Positions 1 to 7,786 of a stretch of DNA of 18,776 nt are shown here, piece after piece. The notes below the pieces were generated by a model. It was not told the origin of the DNA. It worked only from the letters and a program-made list of their open reading frames with translations, and made no database searches. The stretch comes from JASJCP01 sp051155735 (GTDB lineage: Bacteria; Cyanobacteriota; Cyanobacteriia; Cyanobacteriales; Xenococcaceae), in the NCBI GenBank assembly GCA_051155735.1, contig DAXETX010000035.1:1-18776 (forward strand), given 5' to 3'. Position 1 is the stretch's first letter; each line of letters starts with the position of its first letter. A program made the position numbers and the translations under genes.

Positions 1-1163
1 TGATGATGGGGTAAAAAGATAAATTTAGCAAAAGTTATTACTGTCCCTAAAGTTGCGATGTTCATGGCGATCGCCTGCCAGGGTAAAAGATTTTTGGTGG
101 TTAGTACCTTAGCACCAAAACCCGACAGTAAAGGAAAGCCAGAAATCGAAAAGCTAGCAATAACTAAAACTAACCAAATTTTAAAATTAATGCCTCGTTC
201 TTTCAATTCCTGAAAACTGCGACTGGGAAGAATACCCGCAATTAAAAAGAGCGCGGATTTAACTAAGCCGTGAGTCAGGGCATAAAACCCCGCGACTACT
301 GGTGCAGCCAGGACAAACCCTAATTGAGAAATAGTGCTAAATGCGAGAGTGCGCTTGGTATCTTTTTCTAAAATGGCATAGCCAACTCCTAATAGGGCGG
401 TACTAACACCAAAGATTCTGACAATCGGATCGAACTCTTCTAGTGTTAGTGCCAAACGGACTAAGGGAAAGACCCCAGCTTTGACTACAACTCCAGAAAG
501 CATTGCCGAGACTGGTGTTTCTGATTCGGAGTGGGTTAAAGGCAACCATAAACCTGAGACAAAGATTCCCCCTTTAACTAGTAACCCCAGAAAAATTACG
601 GCGATCGCTTCTGGGGGTGCATTGGCTAAACCTGCAAAATTAAAGGAATGATTGGCTTGATATACTAGCACTGCTCCTACTAGATAAAACAGCATCGCAG
701 TATTACTGACAAATAAATAGCGCAAGCCAACCCAGATGGCTTTGTCACTGCGGGGATAAGTCATTAAAAGGAAAGCAGCAATACTAATTACTTCTAATGC
801 CACATATAAGCTAATCAAATCCGCACAGATAAAAGTCGCATTAACGCTCCCATGCAGCATCATTGTCTGCATATAAAAAAAAGGAGTTTTATCACTTTGC
901 CAACAGTAAAGAATAACTGCGGTTGTTACTAGAGCATTGGTGAGGATAAAGAAGCAACTCAATTGATCGACAACTAAAGTAACGCCAAAGTTATCAAGCA
1001 ACTGAATATTTAACGGTGATGGCGCAATCAAGCTCAGCCAAGCATAAGCAACTGAGATTAAGGCTATTCCTAGGGCGAACCAGCGTGCCAGTTTCGGCAA
1101 TAAATAACTAATAAACCCAATAAAAAACGGTAATGCCACCCAGGCGATCGTCAGATTAGTCAT
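1..1163 (-). CDS. mrpD: Na+/H+ antiporter subunit D (MrpD/NuoM-like), 3' end beyond window
   Basis: The reverse strand is open from the ATG at 1163 to the window edge, giving 387 residues without a stop. The product is a very hydrophobic member of the proton-pumping NuoL/M/N and MrpA/D family. Visible hallmarks are a membrane glutamate (about E124, in the stretch SLYVALEVISI), a lysine at about K197 followed by WLPLTHSESETPVSAML, K228 in the segment VVVKAG, and HGLVKSALFLIAG near residues 298-310. By eye these match the charged residues of the NuoM/MrpD proton path. Its start overlaps the mrpC stop in an ATGA arrangement, which implies translational coupling. MrpD with MrpC belongs to the multisubunit cation/proton antiporter that extrudes Na+ at the expense of the proton gradient; the remaining subunits would lie left of the window. 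An NDH-1 NdhD paralogue is the alternative, but pairing with an MrpC-like 4L subunit and nearby Na+ transporters favours Mrp. Confidence 0.85.
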   Translation of the reverse strand, partial: MTNLTIAWVALPFFIGFISYLLPKLARWFALGIALISVAYAWLSLIAPSPLNIQLLDNFGVTLVVDQLSCFFILTNALVTTAVILYCWQSDKTPFFYMQTMMLHGSVNATFICADLISLYVALEVISIAAFLLMTYPRSDKAIWVGLRYLFVSNTAMLFYLVGAVLVYQANHSFNFAGLANAPPEAIAVIFLGLLVKGGIFVSGLWLPLTHSESETPVSAMLSGVVVKAGVFPLVRLALTLEEFDPIVRIFGVSTALLGVGYAILEKDTKRTLAFSTISQLGFVLAAPVVAGFYALTHGLVKSALFLIAGILPSRSFQELKERGINFKIWLVLVIASFSISGFPLLSGFGAKVLTTKNLLPWQAIAMNIATLGTVITFAKFIFLPHH

Positions 1164-1495
1164 GGCGTATTGTTATCTTCGATCGCACTGGTTTCCAAAG
1201 TCGGATTATTTTTGGCTAACTTCATTACCCCCACCAGCATCAAGGCTTGAATCGAAAAGCCAATGACAATTGCAGTTAAGATCACCGCCTGGGGAACAGG
1301 ATCGGCATAAGCTACATTTTTCGCTTTGGTGGCAATTGGCGTAAACAAACCATCCCGCGATGCTACCAAAACATAATAGGCGATTACTCCTGTACTCATA
1401 ATGTCCATCGAAATAATTTTCATCACCAGATTTTTTTTCCAGATGATGCCAAAAAATCCACACAATATGGTGGCAAATATACAGGCTTCTAACAT
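1160..1495 (-). CDS. mrpC: Na+/H+ antiporter subunit C (MrpC/NuoK-like)
   Basis: This 111-residue protein has three predicted membrane spans, at about residues 1-20, 29-47 and 68-93, which is the size and topology of MrpC and NuoK (chain 4L). The segment KIISMDIMSTGVIAYYVLV corresponds to the conserved second helix, and PVPQAVILTAIVIGFSIQAL is the typical third-helix motif (DPxPQALxLTAIVIG) of MrpC proteins. It forms part of the membrane arm of the Mrp antiporter with MrpD. Its stop overlaps the mrpD start by four bases. No clear Shine-Dalgarno sequence precedes the ATG. An NdhE identity is less likely because of the gene pair and the Mrp-style third helix. Confidence 0.85.
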   Translation of the reverse strand: MLEACIFATILCGFFGIIWKKNLVMKIISMDIMSTGVIAYYVLVASRDGLFTPIATKAKNVAYADPVPQAVILTAIVIGFSIQALMLVGVMKLAKNNPTLETSAIEDNNTP

Positions 1496-1684
1496 TGAGA
1501 TTAATTTTTTTCTTTAACAATAAATAATAGCGGAAAATGATAGCTGATTAAAGTTATATTTAGTAAATTGTTATCGAAATTTTCTGGTTGGATAATTTTT
1601 TTGATTTACTGAATATTGAATGAGTTATTCATCTGTGTTTTATTATTGATCTTTATGGCGAATTTCGTTATTTTTTAATTTTAA

Positions 1685-1903
1685 TCAAATTGTATTTTTG
1701 ATTAAAATTAGTAACGGAAATAGTAATCCAATACGTAAGATAAATTGCGAAGCAAATTGTAGTTCTTTACCATGAGAGTTGTTAGCAGACTCAGTTGAAA
1801 AATTAGGTTTGAGTATATTAGATACCATCAAAACCGTAGTTAAAGTGTAAATGATAAACCCCAACCAAATTAAAGCACTTTTATCTGACATCAAATAATT
1901 CAT
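1685..1903 (-). CDS. Small two-span membrane protein of unknown function
   Basis: The gene encodes 72 residues with two hydrophobic segments (about 10-30 and 52-70) joined by a polar loop rich in Asn, Ser and charged residues. I do not recognise the family. A second start at M5 (MSDKSALIWL) is equally possible; neither has a convincing ribosome site. It lies between nhaS3 and mrpC on the same strand, 189 bp upstream of mrpC and about 200 bp after nhaS3. It could therefore be an accessory of the Na+ transport block, but this rests on position alone. Loop composition and span spacing look protein-like rather than random. Confidence 0.55.
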   Translation of the reverse strand: MNYLMSDKSALIWLGFIIYTLTTVLMVSNILKPNFSTESANNSHGKELQFASQFILRIGLLFPLLILIKNTI

Positions 1904-2046
1904 AATCTTGTGACTCTTGTTAACTTTATTTTTATTATTACCTGTTTTTAAAAAACTTGCTATCTACAATAAGCAAGATAATTAGATTTATGGCAATTAG
2001 TTTCTGGGTGAGAATATATAAATAAAGGCAGTAATTTATCCAATCG

Positions 2047-2074
2047 GTCAGGAGAATCGCTCGATTCTCCTGAC
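2047..2074 (-). terminator. Perfect 13-bp hairpin after nhaS3
   Basis: GTCAGGAGAATCG and CGATTCTCCTGAC are perfect inverted copies separated by two bases (a four-base loop if the closing pair opens). The hairpin starts 30 bp after the nhaS3 stop on the minus strand. There is no T-run on either side, so it may stabilise or process the 3' end rather than act as a classical intrinsic terminator. The same palindrome could also separate the nhaS3 transcript from the downstream 72-aa and mrp genes. Confidence 0.6.
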
Positions 2075-2103
2075 ATAATCTTGCCAGAGTTTTAGTTATT
2101 GGC

Positions 2104-3501
2104 TCAAGCCAAATCTGGTTTTTCGGCTAATGTTTCTGCCTCTGGTTTAAAAGCAAATCGCAACAGAGGTGGAGCAACAAAAGTAGTCAGAATTACCATA
2201 ATAATAATTGCTGCTTGGAGCGGTTTATCTAAAACACCACTAGCTGCACCGATACCAGCAAAGACTAATCCTACTTCACCACGAGGAATCATCCCAATCC
2301 CTATGGCAAGACGATTGATTTTTTCTTGACCAAATACTGCCCAACCAGTGATTAACTTACCGATAATTGCTACGACAATTAAGAAAGCAGCAATCACCAA
2401 TCCTTGTCGATTATCAGCACTGGTAGGATTGAGAACACTGAGATCGACTCTTGCACCGACAGAGATAAAGAAAATCGGCACTAAAATGTCAGCAATGGGG
2501 ATAACTTGTTGATCTAACTCTTTACGCTTGTCAGTTTCATCTAATACTAAACCCGCAGCAAAAGCTCCTAAAATTGCTTCTAAATGAATCGCATTCGCTA
2601 AAAACGCCATAGAAAAAGCAAAAATCAACGCGGGAATTACTAGTTTACCTCTAGTTTGCAATTTTTCGGCGATCGCGACAAAGCTTTTGTTAAAGAACTT
2701 ACCTAAAAAGATCGAACCTAACAAGAAAGCAGTAGCACTAATAATTAAATAAACTAAGTTGAGAACATCAACATCACCAGTTTTCGCCAAACTCGCTACT
2801 ACAGCTAAGACAATGATCCCGAGAACATCATCAATAACTGCTGCCCCAACAATAATTTGTCCTTCGGTAGATTTGAGTTGTCCTAACTCCGAAAGCACTT
2901 TCGAGGTAATGCCGATACTGGTAGCAGTCAAAGCTGCACCCGCAAAGACTGCGGGAATAATTGGCATCCCAAAAAGCAAAATTAGTCCGACTGTACCAGC
3001 GACAAAAGGAGCAACCACACCGACAACGGCAACAATAGCTGCGGTAACACCAACTTTTTGTAGTTCTCTTAAGTCTGATTCTAAACCGATTTCAAACAAG
3101 AGAATAATTACTCCGAGTTCGGCTAAAACCGAAATCACCTCGCTAGAAGAGGCAAATACTTCAGGAACACTTTCAGGATTTAAACCAGCAACCTGTTGCA
3201 AAATGCTCATCACAACCGAATCACTAGCAACTGCACCTGCTTCAGGAAATACTAAAAGGTGCAAAGCGGAAATTCCGATGATGACACCAGCAACTAATTC
3301 CCCTAATACGGGGGGTAAATCAACCAATTTAGAAAGTTCGCCACCGAGTTTGCTAGCTAAATAAATAAAAACCAGACTTAGCAAAACTCCTGCTAAAATC
3401 AGCGGGGCATTTTCCGAATTAGGTTCGGTTGCGAGTAAAGGTGTCGAAAATACTAGCTTGGAAGCTAATCCACTAGAAAACATTGAGGCTAGATATACCA
3501 T
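2104..3501 (-). CDS. nhaS3: CPA2-family Na+/H+ antiporter, NhaS3-like
   Basis: This 465-residue polytopic membrane protein matches monovalent cation:proton antiporter-2 members in length and pattern. The first span is near residues 33-51. LGELVAGVIIG (67-77) is the typical CPA2 helix 2 motif, and LLFEIGLESDLREL (134-147) is the family's helix 4 signature. The ion-binding Asp pair sits at D224-D225 (GAAVIDDVLGI). No C-terminal TrkA-N or USP domain is present, since the protein ends shortly after the last span, which fits NhaS3 rather than KefB/C. In Synechocystis, NhaS3 exchanges Na+ for H+ and is essential. The gene lies 95 bp downstream of the SulP transporter on the same strand and is probably co-transcribed, recycling Na+ that enters with bicarbonate. 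The start is uncertain: M7 is an alternative and neither has a ribosome site. Confidence 0.88.
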   Translation of the reverse strand: MVYLASMFSSGLASKLVFSTPLLATEPNSENAPLILAGVLLSLVFIYLASKLGGELSKLVDLPPVLGELVAGVIIGISALHLLVFPEAGAVASDSVVMSILQQVAGLNPESVPEVFASSSEVISVLAELGVIILLFEIGLESDLRELQKVGVTAAIVAVVGVVAPFVAGTVGLILLFGMPIIPAVFAGAALTATSIGITSKVLSELGQLKSTEGQIIVGAAVIDDVLGIIVLAVVASLAKTGDVDVLNLVYLIISATAFLLGSIFLGKFFNKSFVAIAEKLQTRGKLVIPALIFAFSMAFLANAIHLEAILGAFAAGLVLDETDKRKELDQQVIPIADILVPIFFISVGARVDLSVLNPTSADNRQGLVIAAFLIVVAIIGKLITGWAVFGQEKINRLAIGIGMIPRGEVGLVFAGIGAASGVLDKPLQAAIIIMVILTTFVAPPLLRFAFKPEAETLAEKPDLA

Positions 3502-3596
3502 AATTATTGTTAACTCGGCGAAAAAATTATTTAAATTTGCTTCATTCTTGATGATTAATCATTCGCAATTAAGCATAAAAGACGAATGACTCATAA

Positions 3597-5348
3597 CTAA
3601 CCAATAATCGGAGGATTAATGGGGTCGTTGCTAAACTCAATAGCTCTAGCGTTAACATAGGTTACTGCTTGTCTGAGAGCCGTAACGCGATCGCTTGTGA
3701 TATTTTTAGAAGGTATTCTGACAATTACACCCAATTTTCTGAGGCGTTTTTCTGCTTGACCTTGTAAACCGACAAGGAAGACTTGACGACCTTTTTCTAA
3801 GGCTTCTGTAATCGCATTTTCTAAAGCAAGAGAAGACGTTACACCCAAGATAGGTACTTCCGTTAAATCTAAAACTAGAGCTTCATAGTCGTTAATTAAG
3901 TTGTGTTCGCGAGAGATGGCTTTAGCTACACCAAAAATCATTGGACCACTAAGATAGAATAAGAGTACACGACCGTTAGCTTTTTCTAATAATTCTTTTT
4001 CTTCGGGGTTTAACTCAATTTCTTCGTCATCATAGGTCACAGCTTTGACTTTATCAGCACGGTGATTGGAAAGACGTTCGATAGTTAAAACATTTGCCAC
4101 AAATACTCCAACACCTACAGCAACAATTAAATCGACAAAAACCGTCAGCGCAATTACCCCATACATAATAGTTGCTGCTTTAGGGGAAATTTTGTGAGCG
4201 CGTTTGAGGAAACCCCAGTCAACAATATCAATCCCTACTTTAAATGCAATACCTGCCAAAACTGCACTAGGAATAACTGTTAAATACTGACTTAAGCCTA
4301 AAACTACTACCAATAAAACTAAAGCACGAGTCAAACCAGATACAGCAGTTCTACCACCAGTTTGGATGTTAACTACCGTACCCATAGTTGCACCAGCACC
4401 AGCAATACCACCGAATAAACCTGAAAATAAGTTACCTAAACCTTGACCAATTAATTCTTTATTAGAATCATGTTCGGTACGAGTCAGACTATCCGCAACT
4501 AAAGAAGTTAACAAAGCATCAATACAACCCAACATCCCTAAAACTAACCCGTCAAACAGCATAGTTTGAAGTTGAGTAGCACCGAAAGTCGGGACTTGTA
4601 ACCTAGGCAATCCTACGGATATCTCACCAATACGGCGAATGTCTGCATTAGAGAAAAATATTATAGAAATTAAAGTACCGACAATTAACGCTACTAACTG
4701 AGGTGGCAGATATTTCTTCCATTTAGCAGGATAGAAGCACAGAATGGCAACAGTTAAAAGAGCTAATAATGTTTCTATAGGCAGTGGTATATCTATTAAT
4801 GGAAGTGGTGGTATTTCTAAACGAGTTTGTAGAAGTCTAGTATTTCCAATTAATTCTGGTATATTCTGCACCGTTCCGATTACCCCACCTTTAGGACTGG
4901 CTTGACCTAAAAAAGGTGCAGTTTGCAGAATAATTAGAATCACCCCAATCCCTGACATAAAGCCAGAGATAACCGTGTAGGGCATTAGGGTGACGTATCT
5001 GCCAAGTTTTAATACGCCGAAAACAATTTGAAAAACTCCTGCTAGCATGACTACAGTAAATGCCATCGCCAAGCCTGTTTCGACTCCTTCGGTAGCAGTA
5101 AGACCAGCAATAACTGCCGTCATCACTACTGTCATTGGACCAGTAGGCTCAGAAATTAAAGTCGGAGTACCACCAAATAAAGCAGCAAAGAAACCGACTA
5201 AAATTGCCCCCCAAAGTCCAGCAGAAGCTCCCGCACCAGAAGCAACCCCGAAAGTTAGAGCCATTGGTAGAGCGATGATTGCTGCGGTGATACCCCCAAA
5301 GATATCCCCTCTTAAATTTCTCAAGTGAATTTTGTTAGTAATTGACAT
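3597..5348 (-). CDS. bicA: SulP-family Na+-dependent bicarbonate transporter BicA
   Basis: This 583-residue SulP protein has a transmembrane domain (about 12-425) and a C-terminal STAS domain (about 435-560). The N-terminus (GGITAAIIALPMALTFGVASGAG) and the motif LISEPTGPMTVV are highly typical of cyanobacterial BicA. T69, D277 and T281 lie where, from memory, the Synechocystis BicA structure has its Na+/HCO3- site residues T69, D258 and T262. The 19-residue offset comes from an extra proline-rich stretch at about 171-190. GAGATMGTVVNIQTGGRT (317-334) forms the second half-helix region. The role is Na+/HCO3- symport across the plasma membrane for the CO2-concentrating mechanism. The neighbouring Na+/H+ antiporters support this over sulfate transport. 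No clear ribosome site precedes the ATG. Confidence 0.88.
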   Translation of the reverse strand: MSITNKIHLRNLRGDIFGGITAAIIALPMALTFGVASGAGASAGLWGAILVGFFAALFGGTPTLISEPTGPMTVVMTAVIAGLTATEGVETGLAMAFTVVMLAGVFQIVFGVLKLGRYVTLMPYTVISGFMSGIGVILIILQTAPFLGQASPKGGVIGTVQNIPELIGNTRLLQTRLEIPPLPLIDIPLPIETLLALLTVAILCFYPAKWKKYLPPQLVALIVGTLISIIFFSNADIRRIGEISVGLPRLQVPTFGATQLQTMLFDGLVLGMLGCIDALLTSLVADSLTRTEHDSNKELIGQGLGNLFSGLFGGIAGAGATMGTVVNIQTGGRTAVSGLTRALVLLVVVLGLSQYLTVIPSAVLAGIAFKVGIDIVDWGFLKRAHKISPKAATIMYGVIALTVFVDLIVAVGVGVFVANVLTIERLSNHRADKVKAVTYDDEEIELNPEEKELLEKANGRVLLFYLSGPMIFGVAKAISREHNLINDYEALVLDLTEVPILGVTSSLALENAITEALEKGRQVFLVGLQGQAEKRLRKLGVIVRIPSKNITSDRVTALRQAVTYVNARAIEFSNDPINPPIIG

Positions 5349-5437
5349 TCTGGCAAGTGAATTTGATGTTAAAAAACTTTTCCTACGTTGCGGTTTCTAG
5401 CTTGGGAAAAAAGTTAAATTTCTGGCTGCAAGCTAAA

Positions 5438-5644
5438 TTATTTAGCCGTAGAAGCATATATCTGATATAGCCCTAACAGAAACACTCCCCCAATCCACTG
5501 AAATAAGGAAGGACTAGCAAGATATCCCCAACCTAAAGAAAGAAGACCAGCAGATGCTAAAGCCAATCGATGAACTTCTTCAGCGGTTTTTAACCCAACC
5601 CAAAGCATGGTCAATCCTAAGAAAAACAAAATGTAGTATGTCAT
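5438..5644 (-). CDS. Small hydrophobic protein upstream of bicA, unknown
   Basis: A 68-residue protein with a strongly hydrophobic N-terminal span (2-18) and one or two further spans (29-45 and 48-65). I do not recognise it. It ends 89 bp before the bicA start on the same strand and is the first gene of the bicA-nhaS3 array, so it may be co-transcribed. A small inverted repeat (GGCT-AAA-AGCC) lies just upstream of the ATG and no Shine-Dalgarno sequence is visible. Its reading frame is intact and compact, but function cannot be inferred. Confidence 0.5.
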   Translation of the reverse strand: MTYYILFFLGLTMLWVGLKTAEEVHRLALASAGLLSLGWGYLASPSLFQWIGGVFLLGLYQIYASTAK

Positions 5645-5846
5645 TAGATTAAATGGGCTAAAAGCCTTACCATCCTCATATTACATTGACTTGTGTCTAT
5701 TCTAAAATAGAAATGATTGACTTTATTCTATGTTAGATTCTACAGCAATAATGGTCAAAAGCAAAAGCTATAGCTTAAAGTTTCTTAATCTAATAACTAA
5801 ATAAAGCTTATGAATCAGACTTGGGCATAAACAATAATTGCAGAAT

Positions 5847-5871
5847 AGTAGGTTATAAATCTACTTTTTTT
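5847..5871. terminator. Short hairpin with T7 tract next to hydrolase stop
   Basis: AGTAG and CTACT form a 5-bp stem around a nine-base loop, followed on the plus strand by seven Ts. It lies immediately beyond the stop of the minus-strand hydrolase gene. For the minus transcript there is no U-run, so orientation favours termination of a plus-strand transcript arriving from 5650-5846, where no gene is recognised. The stem is weak. Confidence 0.3.
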
Positions 5872-5877
5872 GTTAAA

Positions 5878-6780
5878 TCACTTAGCTTCAGAATGAATCC
5901 ATTGCTGCAAGATAGGGTTAACTATTTCTGGAGCTTCATCTTGAGGACAATGACCCAAGCCTTCTAAGGGAATAAACCGATCTACAGTAGAAATTTTGCC
6001 TAATTCTCTTCCTAAAGCAATTGGTTCCCAGGGGTCTTCAGTTCCCCACAGTAAAATAGTCGGACACCTCAGAAGCGGTAATAAATCTTCTGGTAATGCA
6101 CCCTGAGAATAGCGAGTAAAGGCACAAAACACATCTGCTGCGCCAATATCCTGGGCTGGTGTCATTAAAATATCGATCAATTCATCGGTGACAGCTTCAG
6201 GACGTTTGTAAGCTTGGAGTAAAATCTTTTTTACGACTTGGGGTTTAGCAATTTGCCGAAAAAACAAATTACCAATACTTTTATTAGCTAATAGTTTTTG
6301 TAAAAAAGCTGCCCCGACACTACGATACCAAGGTATTTCTTGACGTTTGCGATCGTGTAATAATCTTAGAGAACAATTAATTGCAGCGATTCCGCTAACT
6401 ATTTCAGGATAATCGATCGCAGTTTGCATAATTACAATACAACCAATAGAGTTGCCTACTAGGAAAGCAGGACTTTGAACCACTTCCCGACAAAAGTCGG
6501 CGACTAACTGTCCCCAAGTTTCAAAAGTATAATCGATTTCGGTTTGAGGCGTTGGTTTAGCAGAACTACCAAACCCAATTAAATCGACAGCATAACAGCG
6601 AAAATCTTGACCTAAAACTGGTAAATTTTTGCGCCAGTGACCCCAAGATGCACCAAAACCATGGACTAAAACTACCGCAGCACCAGTTGTACCACAGCTT
6701 TGATAAGCGATAGGAAAACCATGCCAATGCCATATTTGGGGAGAATCAGAAAGCGCTACTGTAGAAGCAGATGATGTCAT
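5878..6780 (-). CDS. Alpha/beta-fold hydrolase
   Basis: A 300-residue protein with a full alpha/beta-hydrolase signature: HGFG oxyanion loop (40-43), nucleophile elbow GNSIG with Ser111, acid Asp249 in LLWGTEDPWEP, and His277 in GLGHCPQDEAPEIV. A lid insertion lies at about 140-225. The pattern WHWHGFPIAYQ...VVLVHGFGASWGHWRKN resembles plant and cyanobacterial hydrolases related to pheophytinase/BchO, but the substrate cannot be told. No signal peptide is visible, so it is probably cytosolic. It is divergent from the PhzF-family gene across a 43-bp spacer, so the two promoters must be very compact or overlap. Confidence 0.88.
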   Translation of the reverse strand: MTSSASTVALSDSPQIWHWHGFPIAYQSCGTTGAAVVLVHGFGASWGHWRKNLPVLGQDFRCYAVDLIGFGSSAKPTPQTEIDYTFETWGQLVADFCREVVQSPAFLVGNSIGCIVIMQTAIDYPEIVSGIAAINCSLRLLHDRKRQEIPWYRSVGAAFLQKLLANKSIGNLFFRQIAKPQVVKKILLQAYKRPEAVTDELIDILMTPAQDIGAADVFCAFTRYSQGALPEDLLPLLRCPTILLWGTEDPWEPIALGRELGKISTVDRFIPLEGLGHCPQDEAPEIVNPILQQWIHSEAK

Positions 6781-6823
6781 AGGATGTAGTTTAAAGTTTT
6801 TGTAATATTTCTTAAAAAGTAAT

Positions 6824-7621
6824 ATGAAACAACCGATTATTCAAGTTGATGCTTTTACGACTACTCCGTTTCAAGGCAATCCTGCTGCTGTGTGTGTGTT
6901 AGAGACTCCTCAAACAACTACCTGGATGCAATTAGTGGCTAGGGAAATGAATCTTTCGGAAACAGCATTTATTACCAAGCAGGAAAACGGATTTAATTTG
7001 CGTTGGTTTACGCCAAAAACAGAAGTGCCTCTTTGCGGTCATGCAACCTTGGCTAGTGCCTATGTCTTATGGTCAAAAGGACATTTAGCATTAGAGCAAC
7101 CCGCTCATTTTCAGACCTTAAGTGGTTTGCTAGTGGCTCGTAAAGTAGGAGAATGGATTGAATTGAATTTTCCTGCTAATATCTCAGAGATTGTCGCGCC
7201 ACCAGCAGAATTAACGGAAGCTCTATCCGTAAAGCCTCAAGCTGTTTATCAAAATTCATTGGGTTACTTGGTGGCGGTAGCAACTTCTCATCTAGTAGAA
7301 AACTTACAGCCGAATTTGGCTTTACTCAAAACTTTAGCTGTGCCTGGGGTAATTGTGACTAGCATCGCCGCAGAAAATTCGCCATATGATTTTATCTCGC
7401 GGTTTTTTGCCCCCAATTTAGGTATTGATGAAGATCCTGTAACTGGCGCAGCCCACTGTTGTCTAGCTCCTTTTTGGCGCGATCGCCTTAATCAAACTAG
7501 TTTTTTGGCTTACCAAGCTTCCCCCAGGGGTGGTGTGGTAAAAGTTAACTACGATGGAGGCGAACGAGTCTATTTAGAGGGACAGGCGGTGACTGTGATG
7601 GAAGGAGTTTTGTGTGTTTAA
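6824..7621 (+). CDS. PhzF-family epimerase/isomerase
   Basis: A 265-residue protein of the PhzF superfamily (diaminopimelate-epimerase fold). Residue E46 in NLSETAFI is the family's catalytic glutamate. CGHATLASAYVL (71-82) and GIDEDPVTGAAHC (200-212, with D204) are the two conserved substrate-binding segments, one from each half of the pseudo-symmetric fold. Length agrees with the family (about 260-300). There is no phenazine cluster here, so this is one of the many PhzF-like proteins of unknown substrate. The ATG lies 10 bp after an A-rich stretch with no strong ribosome site. Confidence 0.88.
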   Translation: MKQPIIQVDAFTTTPFQGNPAAVCVLETPQTTTWMQLVAREMNLSETAFITKQENGFNLRWFTPKTEVPLCGHATLASAYVLWSKGHLALEQPAHFQTLSGLLVARKVGEWIELNFPANISEIVAPPAELTEALSVKPQAVYQNSLGYLVAVATSHLVENLQPNLALLKTLAVPGVIVTSIAAENSPYDFISRFFAPNLGIDEDPVTGAAHCCLAPFWRDRLNQTSFLAYQASPRGGVVKVNYDGGERVYLEGQAVTVMEGVLCV

Positions 7622-7641
7622 TAGTCTTTATTTATCAAAAA

Positions 7642-7774
7642 AGCTTTTAGCTTTTAGCTTTTAGCCTTGGTTTAACGCGCTATAGCGCATTGGGTTCAAG
7701 ACCCCATCGCCTTGCGTTGTCTACAATCAGGTAGAGTTTAAGACTCTATTTGATTGAGCTAAGAGCTAATAGCT
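7642..7774. repeat. Palindromic element bounded by imperfect 18-bp inverted repeats
   Basis: The left end AGCTTTTAGCTTTTAGCT (7642-7659, part of a tandem AGCTTTT array) is an inverted copy, 16 of 18 matching, of the right end AGCTAAGAGCTAATAGCT (7757-7774). Inside lie the perfect palindrome GCGCTATAGCGC (7677-7688) and two look-alike hairpins, GGGT-TCAAG-ACCC (7692-7704) and TAGAGT-TTAAG-ACTCTA (7732-7748). It fills the space between the convergent ends of the PhzF-family gene and phoH. It could be a small non-autonomous mobile repeat or a bidirectional terminator. Confidence 0.5.
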
Positions 7775-7786
7775 GGGAGAAGCCCT

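Noticed and set aside
2759..3364. 201-codon plus-strand frame opposite nhaS3
   Set aside because: Its Thr/Ser/Pro-rich composition is the typical antisense shadow of a hydrophobic gene; nhaS3 on the other strand has clear family motifs.
5685..5740. Two TTGACT boxes and TCTATT/AATAGA inverted repeat as a CcmR-type operator for bicA
   Set aside because: The spacing and half-sites do not fit the TCAATG-N10-ATCAAT pattern I know, so no operator is claimed.
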